Position numbers and translations under genes: made by a program
Assembly (NCBI GenBank): GCA_016222825.1
Contig: JACRQF010000003.1
Span: 124,001 to 188,000, forward strand
Reading direction: 5' to 3'
From: Verrucomicrobiota bacterium
GTDB lineage: Bacteria > Verrucomicrobiota > Verrucomicrobiia > CAIQCK01
Length of the DNA stretch: 64,000 nt
Part shown: in pieces, positions 17,247 through 26,094 of the stretch
Layout of the letters: each line of letters begins with the position of its first letter
Numbering within the stretch: the first letter of the stretch is position 1
Notes under the pieces: model-generated
The model's input: the letters and a program-made list of their open reading frames with translations, nothing else
Database searches by the model: none
What the model was told of the DNA's origin: nothing

Positions 17247-17909
17247 GTGGCTTTCAACAGCGGCTTGGTGCGAGGACGGCGCTCTCCGCAGTTCCGGCTT
17301 TATGCGCGATGCGTGGCGTTCTACCATGGGCGTGTGCTTCAGGCGCATTTATTGCTGGCCGCTTACTGCAAAGGCATCTTCCCGATGGCCGTGGGCGAAC
17401 GCGGCGACATCGGCTGGTTCTCGCCGGACCCGCGCGCCGTCATCCCGCTCGACAAGCGGTTTCACGTGGCGCACGGCTTGCGGCGGGTGCTGAAGAAGAA
17501 GCCGTTCGAGATCACCGTGGACCGCGAATTTGAGGCGGTGATGCGCGCGTGCGCCAAGCGGCATGAAGGCACCTGGATTTCCGATGAGATCGTCGGGAGC
17601 TACTGCAACCTCCACCGGCTCGGCTTTGCCCACAGCGTCGAGGCGCGGGTTGGCGGCAAGCTCGTTGGCGGCCTCTACGGCGTCCACATCGGCGGCGCGT
17701 TCTTTGGCGAGAGCATGTTCCACCGCGTCACGGACGCCAGCAAGGTGGCGCTGGTGGCGCTCGTGGAGCGGCTGCGCGCCGGCGGCTTTGCGCTGCTGGA
17801 CACGCAATGGACGACGCCGCATCTGGAGCAGTTCGGCACGACGGAAATCCCGCGTCGCGACTACCTGCGGTTGCTCAAGAAGGCGGTGGCGCTCGACTGC
17901 AAGTTCTGA
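17247..17909 (+). CDS. aat: Leucyl/phenylalanyl-tRNA--protein transferase
   Basis: A 220-residue enzyme of the N-degron pathway that transfers Leu or Phe from aminoacyl-tRNA to proteins with N-terminal Arg or Lys, marking them for ClpS/ClpAP. Family motifs are in order: LLLAAYCKGIFPM (about 31), WFSPDPRAVIPL (about 52), EGTWIS (about 105), GFAHSVEARVGGKLVGGLYG (about 125), FGESMF (about 152), LDTQWTTPHLEQFG (about 180) and EIPRRDYL near the end. Compared with the E. coli protein it lacks most of the N-terminal GGDLS-type segment. The start is uncertain: GTG at 17247 gives the longest frame, while GTGs at 17313 or 17334 would give a start just before LQAHLLL. It ends about 110 bp before the next gene. 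Confidence 0.9.
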   Translation: MAFNSGLVRGRRSPQFRLYARCVAFYHGRVLQAHLLLAAYCKGIFPMAVGERGDIGWFSPDPRAVIPLDKRFHVAHGLRRVLKKKPFEITVDREFEAVMRACAKRHEGTWISDEIVGSYCNLHRLGFAHSVEARVGGKLVGGLYGVHIGGAFFGESMFHRVTDASKVALVALVERLRAGGFALLDTQWTTPHLEQFGTTEIPRRDYLRLLKKAVALDCKF

Positions 17910-18021
17910 GCGCCGGGTGAAAATGTCGCCGAGGTTCGGCATTGTTCCTTGGCTGCCAGTGTGATAGGAAACTCGCGCCGTCATCGGGACGGCGGGAGTC
18001 GAGAGCATTGACCAGGGACGC

Positions 18022-20091
18022 ATGAACATCTTCTGCGCGCAAAAGCCGGAAGGCCAGCACGCCTCGCAGCGGGCAGCGATCATTTTGCTTCGAGGCGTGA
18101 CGCTGGCCGGTGTCACGGCGGTTTTCCTGTGGGGTTACGCGGCCACGCAGTTCAACGGCTTGCGGCATCCGGAAGCGATGGACCAGGCGCAGGTGGCCCG
18201 CAACCTGGCTCGTGGCGACGGCTTCACAACGCGGTTCATCCGTCCGCTGAGCATCTGGCGGCTCACGGAGCGGTCGGGGGCGCGCGACGCGATGCTGGAC
18301 CGCCACCCCGACATCAGCAACCCGCCGGCGTATCCAACGCTGCTCGGCGCATTGTTCTATATCGTGGGGAAAGGCGGACTGAACTACGGCGACGCAGCGG
18401 CGTCGGATGCAAAAACATCCTCCGTTGGCTGGAGGTCGTGGGTGGCGCGAGGCTTTCTGGGCCTGTTTCGCTGGCCGATTCTCTGGGCCGCCCTGGCGGC
18501 GGCATGGTTGCTGGTCGTGGTGCAACAGGCGTGGTTCCTGCGCGTGCCGGCGGCGACGCTGCCGTGGCACGCGGCGGGAATTCTCCTGTGCGTGGTAATG
18601 CTCGCGTTGTCGTGGATGCCGGCGACTTCGTTCAAGGTCGGTCCCGCCATTGCTTTCACGGTGTTCGGGCCGGATCGTTTCCTGATTTACGCTTTGGGCT
18701 TGCCGTTGGTGTTGCTGAACGGCCTGTTGGTTTATCTGATCGGCCGCCGGTTGTTTGACCGGCGCGCGGGCACGGTTGCCGCGCTGCTGTTTGTCGCGTC
18801 GGAAACGACCTGCCAGTTTGCCATCTCCGGCCTGAGCACGATGCTTGCAACGACGTGGGTGTGCCTGGCGGCGTTGGCGTTGGTGGTGGCGGCGGAATGG
18901 CGCGAGGCAGGCCGCAATGTGCGCGCGGCTGTGGCGCTGGCGTTGACGGCGGCGGCGATGGTGGGAGGGGCGTTTCTGACGGAATACGCTGCCGGCTGGC
19001 TGCTGTTGCCGACGGTGATTCTGTGCTGGCGCTGGTGGGGCTTGCTGCGCGGCGCGCTTGTGGCGTTGGGCATGGCGCTGGTGTTTTTGGCCGTGACGGG
19101 ACCGTGGCTGGCAAGGAACTACGCCGTGTCCCGCAGTTTCCTCGGCCTCGCGCCCTACAGCGTCATGGAGCGCACGCCGGCCATGCCCGGCAACATGTTG
19201 CAGCGGACGTTGGACCCCAAGACCCTTCGCGTCACCGCGGCCGGGATGCTTCGGAAGGCAACCCGCAACGCCTGCCAGTTATGCACAGACAGCCCGTGGC
19301 TTGGGGGCGCCGGGCTGAGCGTTGCGGCGTTTGTGGCGGCGATCTGCTACCGGTTCCGACGGCCGCAGGCCAACCAGTTGAAGTGGTTCGTGGTGTGCGG
19401 CGCGTTTCTGCTGTTTGCGGCGATGTGTGTTGTCGGCGTCGAACCCCGGCCCGACGGTTCATTTGCGCAGGCTGGCAATTTGTTGGTGCTGGTCTTGCCG
19501 TTAATGGCGGTGTTTGCGGCGGCGATGATCTGGGTGTGGCTCGACGCGCTCCGGAGCGGCGAGGTTTTTCAGCGACACGCCGCGATCGCGCTCCTCGTCG
19601 TGGCGGCAGTTCTTCCGACAGCGGCGCGCATGGCGGGATCGCCGGCCGGCCAGCCGCCGTATCCGCCGTATCATCCGCCCGCGCTGGCGCAAATTGCGGG
19701 CGGCCTCGAACAGCAGGAACTCATGGCCAGCGACCAGCCGTGGGCCGTGGCGTGGTATGGCGACCGGCGTTGCGTCTGGCTGCCTTACACCATCGAGCAG
19801 TTTTACAAAGTGAACGACCTGCACCGGCACGTCGCCGCGATGTTGTTGACGCCGATCACGCTCAACGCCCGCCTCCTGACGGAAGTGATGAACGGCGAAT
19901 GGCAGCCGTGGTCGCCGGTGTTTGGGTTCATGCAGTTCCCCAACAGCTTCCCGCTGCGGACGGGACGTTTGTTTGTCGGCCTCGACCTGACACCGGTTCC
20001 CTGGCAGTTGTTTGAGGCCATGAGAATCAAAGACCTCGCTGGCGGCATCAACATGGCCTTCATCTGCGACCGCAAACGCTGGGCGGACTAA
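18022..20091 (+). CDS. Polytopic membrane protein, GT-C/ArnT-like glycosyltransferase candidate
   Basis: A 689-residue integral membrane protein with roughly eleven to thirteen hydrophobic segments between residues 25 and 535 and a soluble C-terminal part of about 150 residues. The first periplasmic loop carries HPEAMDQAQVARNLARGDGF, which resembles the acidic motif after TM1 of GT-C enzymes of the ArnT/PMT (GT39/GT83) type; the Glu/Asp there would coordinate the lipid-phosphate sugar donor. NPPAYPTLLGALFY soon after also fits that family. Such enzymes add sugars from polyprenyl-phosphate donors to proteins or lipid A outside the inner membrane. The acceptor is unknown, and the assignment rests on topology and the loop motif. 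It converges with the Bat-type operon (14 bp gap). Confidence 0.65.
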   Translation: MNIFCAQKPEGQHASQRAAIILLRGVTLAGVTAVFLWGYAATQFNGLRHPEAMDQAQVARNLARGDGFTTRFIRPLSIWRLTERSGARDAMLDRHPDISNPPAYPTLLGALFYIVGKGGLNYGDAAASDAKTSSVGWRSWVARGFLGLFRWPILWAALAAAWLLVVVQQAWFLRVPAATLPWHAAGILLCVVMLALSWMPATSFKVGPAIAFTVFGPDRFLIYALGLPLVLLNGLLVYLIGRRLFDRRAGTVAALLFVASETTCQFAISGLSTMLATTWVCLAALALVVAAEWREAGRNVRAAVALALTAAAMVGGAFLTEYAAGWLLLPTVILCWRWWGLLRGALVALGMALVFLAVTGPWLARNYAVSRSFLGLAPYSVMERTPAMPGNMLQRTLDPKTLRVTAAGMLRKATRNACQLCTDSPWLGGAGLSVAAFVAAICYRFRRPQANQLKWFVVCGAFLLFAAMCVVGVEPRPDGSFAQAGNLLVLVLPLMAVFAAAMIWVWLDALRSGEVFQRHAAIALLVVAAVLPTAARMAGSPAGQPPYPPYHPPALAQIAGGLEQQELMASDQPWAVAWYGDRRCVWLPYTIEQFYKVNDLHRHVAAMLLTPITLNARLLTEVMNGEWQPWSPVFGFMQFPNSFPLRTGRLFVGLDLTPVPWQLFEAMRIKDLAGGINMAFICDRKRWAD

Positions 20092-20105
20092 CCCGCCGCC
20101 CTATC

Positions 20106-22502
20106 TCACGCCAGGTTCTTCCATTTCCTTATCGCCCATTCCGCAAACAGCAGTCCGCAGAACAGGCACAACGCCAGCGGCGTGTCCCAGATGTCCTGCG
20201 TTTGCTCGTTGACCAGCAGTTGCTCGCGTTTCGGCAAGAGCTTCGGCAATTCTTCGATTCGGTCGAGTGTCAGGAACTCGCCGCCGGTGGTCGCTGCGAT
20301 CTGCCGCAGCAGAGACTCGTTCATGCGCGTGTCCTTGAACTCCAGCCGCGGCAGCGTCACGCGCACCGTCTTGAGCGCCATCGCGTCACGCGCTGTGCCG
20401 CCGGGAACATTGGCTGTGATCTCGCAGAGGCCGAGTTGCTCCGCCACCAGCGAGCCTTCGAATTCACCCGCCGCGCCAGCGACTGGATCGAGACGAAGGT
20501 TGCGCTCGCCTGCGTTCGCAACCTTCACCCGTGCCTCGAACTTCTCCATCGCCGACGGTTTGTAGCTCGCATCGAGCGCCTTCGCACGCACCGTGATCCG
20601 CTGGCCGAGCGAGTATTCGTCGTGGTCGGTCGTCAGCACGAGCCGTTTCATTCCACCGAGCAACCGACCTTGCGTGAGGTAACGCACCGCCTGGCTCCAG
20701 AATTGCTCGAACGCCCGCGAGCCGCCAAATCGCCAGCGCCACGTTGAGTCGCTCGCCACGAAAAAGACGCGGCCCGGCCCATAAAACTGCGTCGCAACGA
20801 CCGGCTGCGGCCCCTGTCGCGTCTGGCGGCGCGGATCGCTGTGCACCGCCAGCGCTGTCGCACCCGGCTTTAGCGCGCGCACCGGCTGCGCCCAGTAGAA
20901 GCCCGGCATCGCCGCCCAGATGCGGCGGTTGCGCTCCGCGTCGGCGTCGAGCTGGAAAACGGGGTTTTCAAATCCCGCCGCCGTCACCAGCCACGGCCAG
21001 TCCTGCTGGTTCACGCGGCTGAGCGCTTCGGCCACGGTGAGTTGCTCGCGCTCGATTTGCACCGGCAGCAGGTCGGCGATGGGCCGCAATTCGCCCGCCA
21101 TCAGAAAATCCGTCGTGAACTTGTTCGACGCGATGAACGCCAGTCCGCCGCCGTGGTCGCCGACGAACCGCGCGAGCAGTTTGGCCCACGCCGCGTCGAA
21201 CTCGCGCGGGTCGGGATCGAGCATGAGGATCACGTCGTAGCCGAAAAGCTCCTGCTCTGTCTTTGGCAGCGTCGTCAGCGGCGCATCGCCCTCCTGATTG
21301 AACGCCGCGTCGGCGCTCTGGAGCCAGCAACTCACCGAGAGCGTCGTGTCGCGCGTCAGATGATTCTTGAGGTAGCGGTATTCCTTGCCCGCGTTGCCGG
21401 CGATGAACAGCACGCGCGGCTTCTGGGCGATGACCCGCGCGATGAACGACGCGCTGTTGTCGCGGTCGGTCAGTTCGTCCGCGAGCGGCGCGATGCTCGC
21501 CGTGTAGGTGAACGTGCCGAGCTGTTGCGGCTGCGCGCGAAGCGTCACATCGAGCGGCTGGTTGTTCGGCGGGAACTTGATGGTTTGCTCGGCGACAATG
21601 CGGCCGGCGGCGGAAGGAGTGTTGGAGTGTTGGAGCGTTGGAGCGTTGGGATTCTCACGTAACGTGATCTTCGCCGTTGTGCCCGCCAGTTCCTTAGTCA
21701 GCACCCGCACTGTGAACACTGCCTCGTCATCCTTGAACAACACTGGATTCGCGGTGAGCGACGCGACCTCGATGTTCCGCGGCGCTTTCGGATTGCCGAC
21801 GCCGACGGTGAACACCGACACGCCGCGCTGCGCCGCGAACTGCGCCGCCGCCATCGTTTCGCTGTCGGTGGCCTGCCCGTCGCTGACGAGCACCACCGCC
21901 GCCACCGGTTGACCGCGCGAGTTCTCAATCGTCTGCCGCAGCCCATTCGCCAGCGACGTAGCCGCGCCCTGCGGTTTCAATGACGCGAGCCCGTTGGTCG
22001 CCAGTTCGCGCCAGCCATCGGAGAAAGCGGCAAGGCGAAGCTGGTGAGAGGAGGCGAGAGTTGGGAGTGAAGAGTGAAGAGTGAAGAGTGATTTGACCTG
22101 CTCAATCCTTGCCTCTTGCCTTTTGCCACTTCCCTCTTTCCCATCCTCGATGCCCATGCTCAGGGAATCGTCCACCAACAGCCACGCCGTGCTCTTCAGC
22201 TGCTCGCTGCGATCGATCACCAGCGTTGGCTGGAACAAAATCGCCAAAGCCACGACGAGCGCGCCGAGTCGCAGCGCCGTCAGCAACCGCCGCACGCCCG
22301 CCGAAATCACCGCACCTTCCCGCTGATACTCCCGCACCGCATGCCACAACAGAAACGCCACCAACGCCAGCGTCGCCAGCGACCACCACCCGCCCTCCGC
22401 CGCCGTCGGCAGCCCGACCCAGCGGATGGAGATGTCGCTCCACCGCGCGCCGGAGAAGGCGTTCGAGTCGAGACCGAAAAGTTTAGAAAGCAGTGACTCC
22501 AT
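20106..22502 (-). CDS. VWA + glutamine-amidotransferase-like membrane protein of the Bat-type operon
   Basis: A 798-residue protein, last gene of the operon. Two N-terminal membrane segments (about 35-55 and 70-90) are followed by a von Willebrand A domain with a MIDAS-type LLVDDSLSMGIED (about residue 128). A later VVLVSDGQATDSET segment also fits VWA. A class-I glutamine-amidotransferase-like domain occupies about 370-600 (RVLFIAGNAGKEYRYLKN), as is usual in planctomycete and verrucomicrobial versions, where it is thought to be non-catalytic. A C-terminal TM helix (LALCLFCGLLFAEWAIRKW) closes the protein. Two low-complexity insertions interrupt it: about residues 121-147, encoded by heptamer arrays (22065-22143), and about 285-296, encoded by an octamer array (21616-21650). 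It starts 4 bp after the batA-like gene and is probably a membrane partner of MoxR/DUF58. Confidence 0.8.
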   Translation of the reverse strand: MESLLSKLFGLDSNAFSGARWSDISIRWVGLPTAAEGGWWSLATLALVAFLLWHAVREYQREGAVISAGVRRLLTALRLGALVVALAILFQPTLVIDRSEQLKSTAWLLVDDSLSMGIEDGKEGSGKRQEARIEQVKSLFTLHSSLPTLASSHQLRLAAFSDGWRELATNGLASLKPQGAATSLANGLRQTIENSRGQPVAAVVLVSDGQATDSETMAAAQFAAQRGVSVFTVGVGNPKAPRNIEVASLTANPVLFKDDEAVFTVRVLTKELAGTTAKITLRENPNAPTLQHSNTPSAAGRIVAEQTIKFPPNNQPLDVTLRAQPQQLGTFTYTASIAPLADELTDRDNSASFIARVIAQKPRVLFIAGNAGKEYRYLKNHLTRDTTLSVSCWLQSADAAFNQEGDAPLTTLPKTEQELFGYDVILMLDPDPREFDAAWAKLLARFVGDHGGGLAFIASNKFTTDFLMAGELRPIADLLPVQIEREQLTVAEALSRVNQQDWPWLVTAAGFENPVFQLDADAERNRRIWAAMPGFYWAQPVRALKPGATALAVHSDPRRQTRQGPQPVVATQFYGPGRVFFVASDSTWRWRFGGSRAFEQFWSQAVRYLTQGRLLGGMKRLVLTTDHDEYSLGQRITVRAKALDASYKPSAMEKFEARVKVANAGERNLRLDPVAGAAGEFEGSLVAEQLGLCEITANVPGGTARDAMALKTVRVTLPRLEFKDTRMNESLLRQIAATTGGEFLTLDRIEELPKLLPKREQLLVNEQTQDIWDTPLALCLFCGLLFAEWAIRKWKNLA
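21616..21650. repeat. Octamer array GGAGTGTT, 4 units, inside a gene
   Basis: GGAGTGTT twice, GGAGCGTT twice, then GGG. It is translated (minus strand) as APTLQHSNTPS. The same GGAGTGTT word forms the hairpin arms of the larger repeat at 56513-56577 and 58257-58318. Confidence 0.7.
22065..22143. repeat. Two adjacent heptamer arrays inside the VWA gene
   Basis: 22065-22092 holds GAGTGAA three times plus GAGTGAT. 22109-22143 holds TTGCCTC, TTGCCTT, TTGCCAC, TTCCCTC and TTTCCCA. Both have a strict 7-nt period and both are in frame, adding a Lys/Glu/Ser-rich insert directly after the MIDAS segment of the VWA domain. Confidence 0.75.
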
Positions 22503-22506
22503 TACT

Positions 22507-24744
22507 TCATGCCAAGTGTGTGAATCTCCTCGCCAGCGTCTGCTCGACTACCAGCACGGCTAGCAGCGCGATGAGCACGTATTTCCAGAATTCCTTGCCG
22601 CGGCTTTGCTCACGCAGGTCGAGTTCGGCGGTGGCCAGATCGGACAGCAACTTCACCGGAGCGTCGCCGAGGGCGGCGGCGACGACGGCGGGATCCGCCT
22701 TTGCGAGATCGCCCTCGGCAGGTTCCACGTTGCGGGCAAACCGGTCCGCACGTTGCGAGCCGCCGTTTTCGAGCGCCAGTTTGTAAACACCTGCGCGACC
22801 AGTGTCGGCGAAGCTCACGCGCATCTGCTCTCCGACCGGATGCGGTGTCAGGCGGACGGCGGGTTGTTCGGGGTAACGCGGTGTCTTCATCGTCACGCTG
22901 CCGTCAATGAATTGCGGCTCGACGGCGCGCTCGATAGGCGAGCCGACGCGAGCCGTGCGCTCTTGGGGAGGGGTGCGAGAGAAGGAACTGAACAACTCCT
23001 GAACGAAAACCGGGTAACTCGGATTGGCCGGCCAGTCATGCCAGCGCGCGCTGGCGGTGGAAGCGAAGACGAGAACGCGGCCGTTGCCGAAGCGGCGCTC
23101 GACGAGAGCGGGCGAGTTGGCACGGTCGGAGAAGGAGGCGAGGACACTCGTAGCCGCCGACGTAAGGAGGCGGTCTTTCTCGTTATCGGAAGCCGTCCGC
23201 CTCCTTACGTCGGCGGCTACAGGAATGAACGCCCGCACATGCACGCCGGCCAGCAGCGCGGCCAGCTCGCCGCCCAGCGCCGACTGCAACGGATGCGTGC
23301 CCGGCTCGATCTTCAGGCGGAACGACTTCTCTGCGTTGTTCGGATCGCCTTCCATCACACCGAGTTTGCCGGGCAGCAGGCCGGCGCCGTCCTTGAACAG
23401 CGCGGCGTTGTAGAACGCGCGGTCCAGCCGGTCGCCGAGGAAGATCGCGATGCTTCCGCCGTTGCGAACGTAGGTTTCCAGTTCGGCGAGCTTCGCCTGC
23501 GGCACGGTGGCAACGTTGGCGAGCACGACGAGATCGAACTTGTCGAACTGCGCGGCGGGAAGTTCGCGGTCGGTGATGACAGCCGGCCGCCAGCCACCGA
23601 GGCCCTTGCCGCCTGGATCGAGCGCGGCGACGAGATAGTCAGTCTCGTTGATGTAAGGCTCCGGGTCGGGCGCGCCGTTGACGATCAGTGCCGGCACACC
23701 GTCGCGCACGTCGAGAGCGAGGTAGGCGGCGTTGTCGGGGGCAAGCGCGTCGGCGGGCAGCGATGCAGACGCGGCAATCACGCCGGGTCGCCGGAAAACG
23801 TAGGAGAAGTCGAGCGTAGTCGTTTCGCCGGGGCCAAGGCGGTCGAGAATACGCGGCGGCAACGCAATGTCGCCGGCGCGGAACGTCACCGGCACGTTGA
23901 GCGCCGGTTGCGATCCGCGGTTGACGACCGTGGCGAGGAAGCGGGCGCGGAGGTTTTGAACAACGTGTTTCTCGGCGCAGATGAACTCGGTGATGGAGAG
24001 GTTCGCCGCGTCGGCTGCACCGAAGTCCATCAGGAAGGCGCGCGCGACTTTCTTATCAAGTTTCTCCAGCAGGCCCCGGACGCGCCGGTCGTTCTCGTCG
24101 GTCCAGTCCCGGCGGCGGCAGTCGGTGAGGATGTAGAGCCGTTTCTCCGGGTTTGAGGAGTTTGAAAAGATGTCGAGCGCGGCCTGCAACGATGGCCCAA
24201 GGTCGGTGGAGAAGTCGGAGGGAGTCAGTGCGGCGGCATCGCGTTTGAAAGCGGCACGGTCGGTGAGATGTGCCGACGCGAAGAGCGGACGGGGTGCTGA
24301 AGCACCTCCCACATTTGCGGATGTCAGGAGGACGGCGAAGGTGTCTTCGGGTTGGACGCGGTCAGCGATTTGCAGGACAGCGTCGCGGGCGCGGGCGAAG
24401 ATAGTGCTGCTGCCGAGCGTCTGGCCCATCGAGTAGCTGTCGTCGAGAATGACGACGTGGTCAGAGCGGGCCTGTGTGCCGAGCATCGCAGCGAAGTTCT
24501 GTTCGGGGACGAAGGGACGGGCAAGCGCGACGCCCATGAGACCGACGCCGGCGACACGCATCGCGAGGAGAAGCAGTTGCTCCAGTCGGATGCGGCGTTT
24601 GGTTTTCTTGAAGCTCTCGAGGAGAAAGTCAGCGGCGGCCCAGTCAATGATGCGGTAGCGCCGGCGATTAAGCAGATGGATGATGATCGGGCCGAGGGCG
24701 AGGCCCGCGCCGAGCAAGAGTAACGATGTGTTCAGGAACGTCAC
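22507..24744 (-). CDS. BatA-type VWA membrane protein
   Basis: A 745-residue protein. I place the start at GTG 24744 (VTFLNTSLLLLG); the frame upstream only encodes a heptamer array and part of the neighbouring gene. Residues 1-85 are the BatA N-terminal domain: a first TM, then HLLNRRRYRIIDWAAADFLL, then a basic stretch and a second TM. A VWA domain begins near residue 90 with VVILDDSYSMGQ (DxSxS MIDAS). A large beta-rich periplasmic part follows, then a GATase-like region (about 430-560), and a C-terminal TM (YVLIALLAVLVVEQTL). It would form a membrane complex regulated by MoxR. A GTAGCC palindrome is inserted in frame at 23150-23220 (about residues 509-531, VAADVRRRTASDNEKDRL). Confidence 0.85.
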   Translation of the reverse strand: MTFLNTSLLLLGAGLALGPIIIHLLNRRRYRIIDWAAADFLLESFKKTKRRIRLEQLLLLAMRVAGVGLMGVALARPFVPEQNFAAMLGTQARSDHVVILDDSYSMGQTLGSSTIFARARDAVLQIADRVQPEDTFAVLLTSANVGGASAPRPLFASAHLTDRAAFKRDAAALTPSDFSTDLGPSLQAALDIFSNSSNPEKRLYILTDCRRRDWTDENDRRVRGLLEKLDKKVARAFLMDFGAADAANLSITEFICAEKHVVQNLRARFLATVVNRGSQPALNVPVTFRAGDIALPPRILDRLGPGETTTLDFSYVFRRPGVIAASASLPADALAPDNAAYLALDVRDGVPALIVNGAPDPEPYINETDYLVAALDPGGKGLGGWRPAVITDRELPAAQFDKFDLVVLANVATVPQAKLAELETYVRNGGSIAIFLGDRLDRAFYNAALFKDGAGLLPGKLGVMEGDPNNAEKSFRLKIEPGTHPLQSALGGELAALLAGVHVRAFIPVAADVRRRTASDNEKDRLLTSAATSVLASFSDRANSPALVERRFGNGRVLVFASTASARWHDWPANPSYPVFVQELFSSFSRTPPQERTARVGSPIERAVEPQFIDGSVTMKTPRYPEQPAVRLTPHPVGEQMRVSFADTGRAGVYKLALENGGSQRADRFARNVEPAEGDLAKADPAVVAAALGDAPVKLLSDLATAELDLREQSRGKEFWKYVLIALLAVLVVEQTLARRFTHLA
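23150..23220. repeat. GTAGCCGCCGACG palindrome inside batA-like gene
   Basis: Arms of 24 nt (GTAGCCGCCGACGTAAGGAG.. and ..CTCCTTACGTCGGCGGCTAC) are perfectly inverted, with a 23-nt loop. The arms are nearly identical to those of the intergenic copy at 39793-39863, while the loops differ. This copy is translated as part of the BatA-like protein. Confidence 0.88.
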
Positions 24745-25132
24745 TGGCTGATTTTGGATTTTGGGTTTTGGATTGGCAACCAGCACCACGGCGCAGTGTC
24801 TTGATGGAGGCAACCGTCATAGCCACAATCTCGTTCGCTTCGCGGAGCAAATCCCTCAACCGTGCCTCCGGCATTAAGTCAGCCTCGATCAGCATCTCCA
24901 GCCAATAAACCGATTCATCCGCCTCTTCCTCGACGATGCCGAGTTTGTTGATGACATCGGCGACGGACTTGCCACGGCATGCGGCGCGATAGTTGGCACC
25001 AACAGAGGTGGCGGCTCGCAGCAACTGCTTCCCGATGACTTGTGCGGGCATTTCGCGTGGCAACACGCAGGCGAGCTTGATGACGCGCAACCCGAATTGC
25101 TTGGTCCGGCGCTTAAACTCGTTTTCGTCCAT
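24668..25132 (-). CDS. Four-helix-bundle protein (23S rRNA IVS-type/S23 family), cassette 1
   Basis: A 154-residue protein whose first about 115 residues form the four-helix bundle of the TIGR02436/PF05635 family: LRVIKLACVLPREM, then the family signature GKQLLRAATSVGANYRAA, then EEADESVYWLEMLIEADLM and a last helix. Family members were first seen encoded in intervening sequences of 23S rRNA genes and are related to the Avd protein of diversity-generating retroelements; they are positively charged and bind nucleic acid. No rRNA or reverse transcriptase is near. The start is preceded by GGAAACGCG. The C-terminus reads through the left heptamer array (QSKTQNPKS) and runs 77 bp into the batA-like gene, so the native stop seems to have been lost. 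It lies between the DUF58 gene and the batA-like gene. Confidence 0.85.
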   Translation of the reverse strand: MDENEFKRRTKQFGLRVIKLACVLPREMPAQVIGKQLLRAATSVGANYRAACRGKSVADVINKLGIVEEEADESVYWLEMLIEADLMPEARLRDLLREANEIVAMTVASIKTLRRGAGCQSKTQNPKSASDVPEHIVTLARRGPRPRPDHHPSA

Positions 25133-25179
25133 CGCGTTTCCTTTTCAATCCAAAATCCAAAATCTAAAATCCAAAATCA
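24750..25179 (-). mobile_element. 430-bp four-helix-bundle cassette 1 with inverted heptamer ends
   Basis: Ends are inverted heptamer arrays. On the plus strand the left end (24750-24776) is GATTTTG, GATTTTG, GGTTTTG, GATTGG, and the right end (25146-25179) is AATCCAA x2, AATCTAA, AATCCAA, AATCA. The DUF58 stop codon (25177-25179) is inside the right end, and the batA-like GTG start is 5 bp beyond the left end. The only gene is the four-helix-bundle gene, codirectional with the operon. That this is a mobile unit is inferred from structure and from the matching second cassette. Confidence 0.6.
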
Positions 25180-26088
25180 CCTTTTGGTCCCAGCAAGCTT
25201 CGCCGTCGCTGTTCTGGCTGCGAGGAACGCGGCCAGCGCTGCGCCGACGTTTTCCTTGGTGTTGATCAGGCGGTAATCAATCCGGTGATGCGCGGCCAGC
25301 CGCTTGACCTGCGCTGTGAAGTTGCCGACGGCGTCGAGGTAGGCGGCGCGGACGCTGCGCGGCTCGACCTTCAGGCTCGGCAGTTCTTCCATGCCGCGGA
25401 AGAGGATGTTGCCCTCGAACGGAAAACGGAGTTCGTCGTCGTCCATGACGTGCAGCAGCATGACCTCGTGGCGACGGTGGCGGAAATGTTCGAGGCCGCG
25501 GAAGAGGTCATCGAGCGGCACAAACAGGTCGCTGATGAGGACGATGAAGCCACGCTTGCGGATCTTCTCGGCGAGGGCGTGGAAAATTTCGCTGACAGCG
25601 GTCTTGCGTGACGGCTGGGCCTGTTCGAGGTGGTGGCAGATGGTCTGGAGAGTGGCGGGGTTGGCGCTCGGCGGCAGGAACTGGCGCAGTTCGTTGTCGA
25701 AGAGCGCCAGACCGGCGGCGTCCTGTTGCTGAAGCAGCAGGAACGACATCGCGGCGGCGAGCGTGGCGGCGTAGTCGTATTTGGAGAGCGCCGCGTGCTG
25801 GCCGCGGTAGCGCATGGATTCGCTGGTGTCCACGAAGATGTGCGCGCGGAGGTTGGTTTCCTCCTCGTATTGTTTCACGTAGTAGCGGTCGGTCTTGGAA
25901 TAGACCTTCCAGTCCACGTGTTTGAGGTCGTCGCCGGGGGCGTATTCGCGGTGCTCGGCGAACTCGACGGAGAATCCGCGATACGGAGACCGGTGTTCGC
26001 CGGAGATGAAACCCTCCACGACGAGACGCGCGCGAACGTCCAAGCGATGGATCGTCGCGAGGACGCGAGGGTCGAGGTAGTTAGGCAT
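25177..26088 (-). CDS. DUF58 (vWA-like) protein of the MoxR/Bat operon
   Basis: A 303-residue cytoplasmic protein of the DUF58 family, which accompanies MoxR ATPases. The N-terminal helix segment DPRVLATIHRLDVRARLVVE is followed by the family signature: SPYRGFSVEFAEHREYAPGD then DLKHVDWKVYSKTDRYYVKQ (about 35-75). A vWA-like fold begins with HIFVDTSESM (about 88), whose DTSES retains the MIDAS DxSxS order. SDLFVPLDDLF (about 186) fits the second MIDAS loop. It is presumed to be acted on by MoxR and to hand on to the membrane VWA proteins downstream. Both its flanking junctions in the operon are occupied by four-helix-bundle cassettes. Its stop codon lies in a heptamer, and its own Shine-Dalgarno is not visible upstream of 26088. 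Confidence 0.9.
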   Translation of the reverse strand: MPNYLDPRVLATIHRLDVRARLVVEGFISGEHRSPYRGFSVEFAEHREYAPGDDLKHVDWKVYSKTDRYYVKQYEEETNLRAHIFVDTSESMRYRGQHAALSKYDYAATLAAAMSFLLLQQQDAAGLALFDNELRQFLPPSANPATLQTICHHLEQAQPSRKTAVSEIFHALAEKIRKRGFIVLISDLFVPLDDLFRGLEHFRHRRHEVMLLHVMDDDELRFPFEGNILFRGMEELPSLKVEPRSVRAAYLDAVGNFTAQVKRLAAHHRIDYRLINTKENVGAALAAFLAARTATAKLAGTKR

Positions 26089-26094
26089 TGCGGC

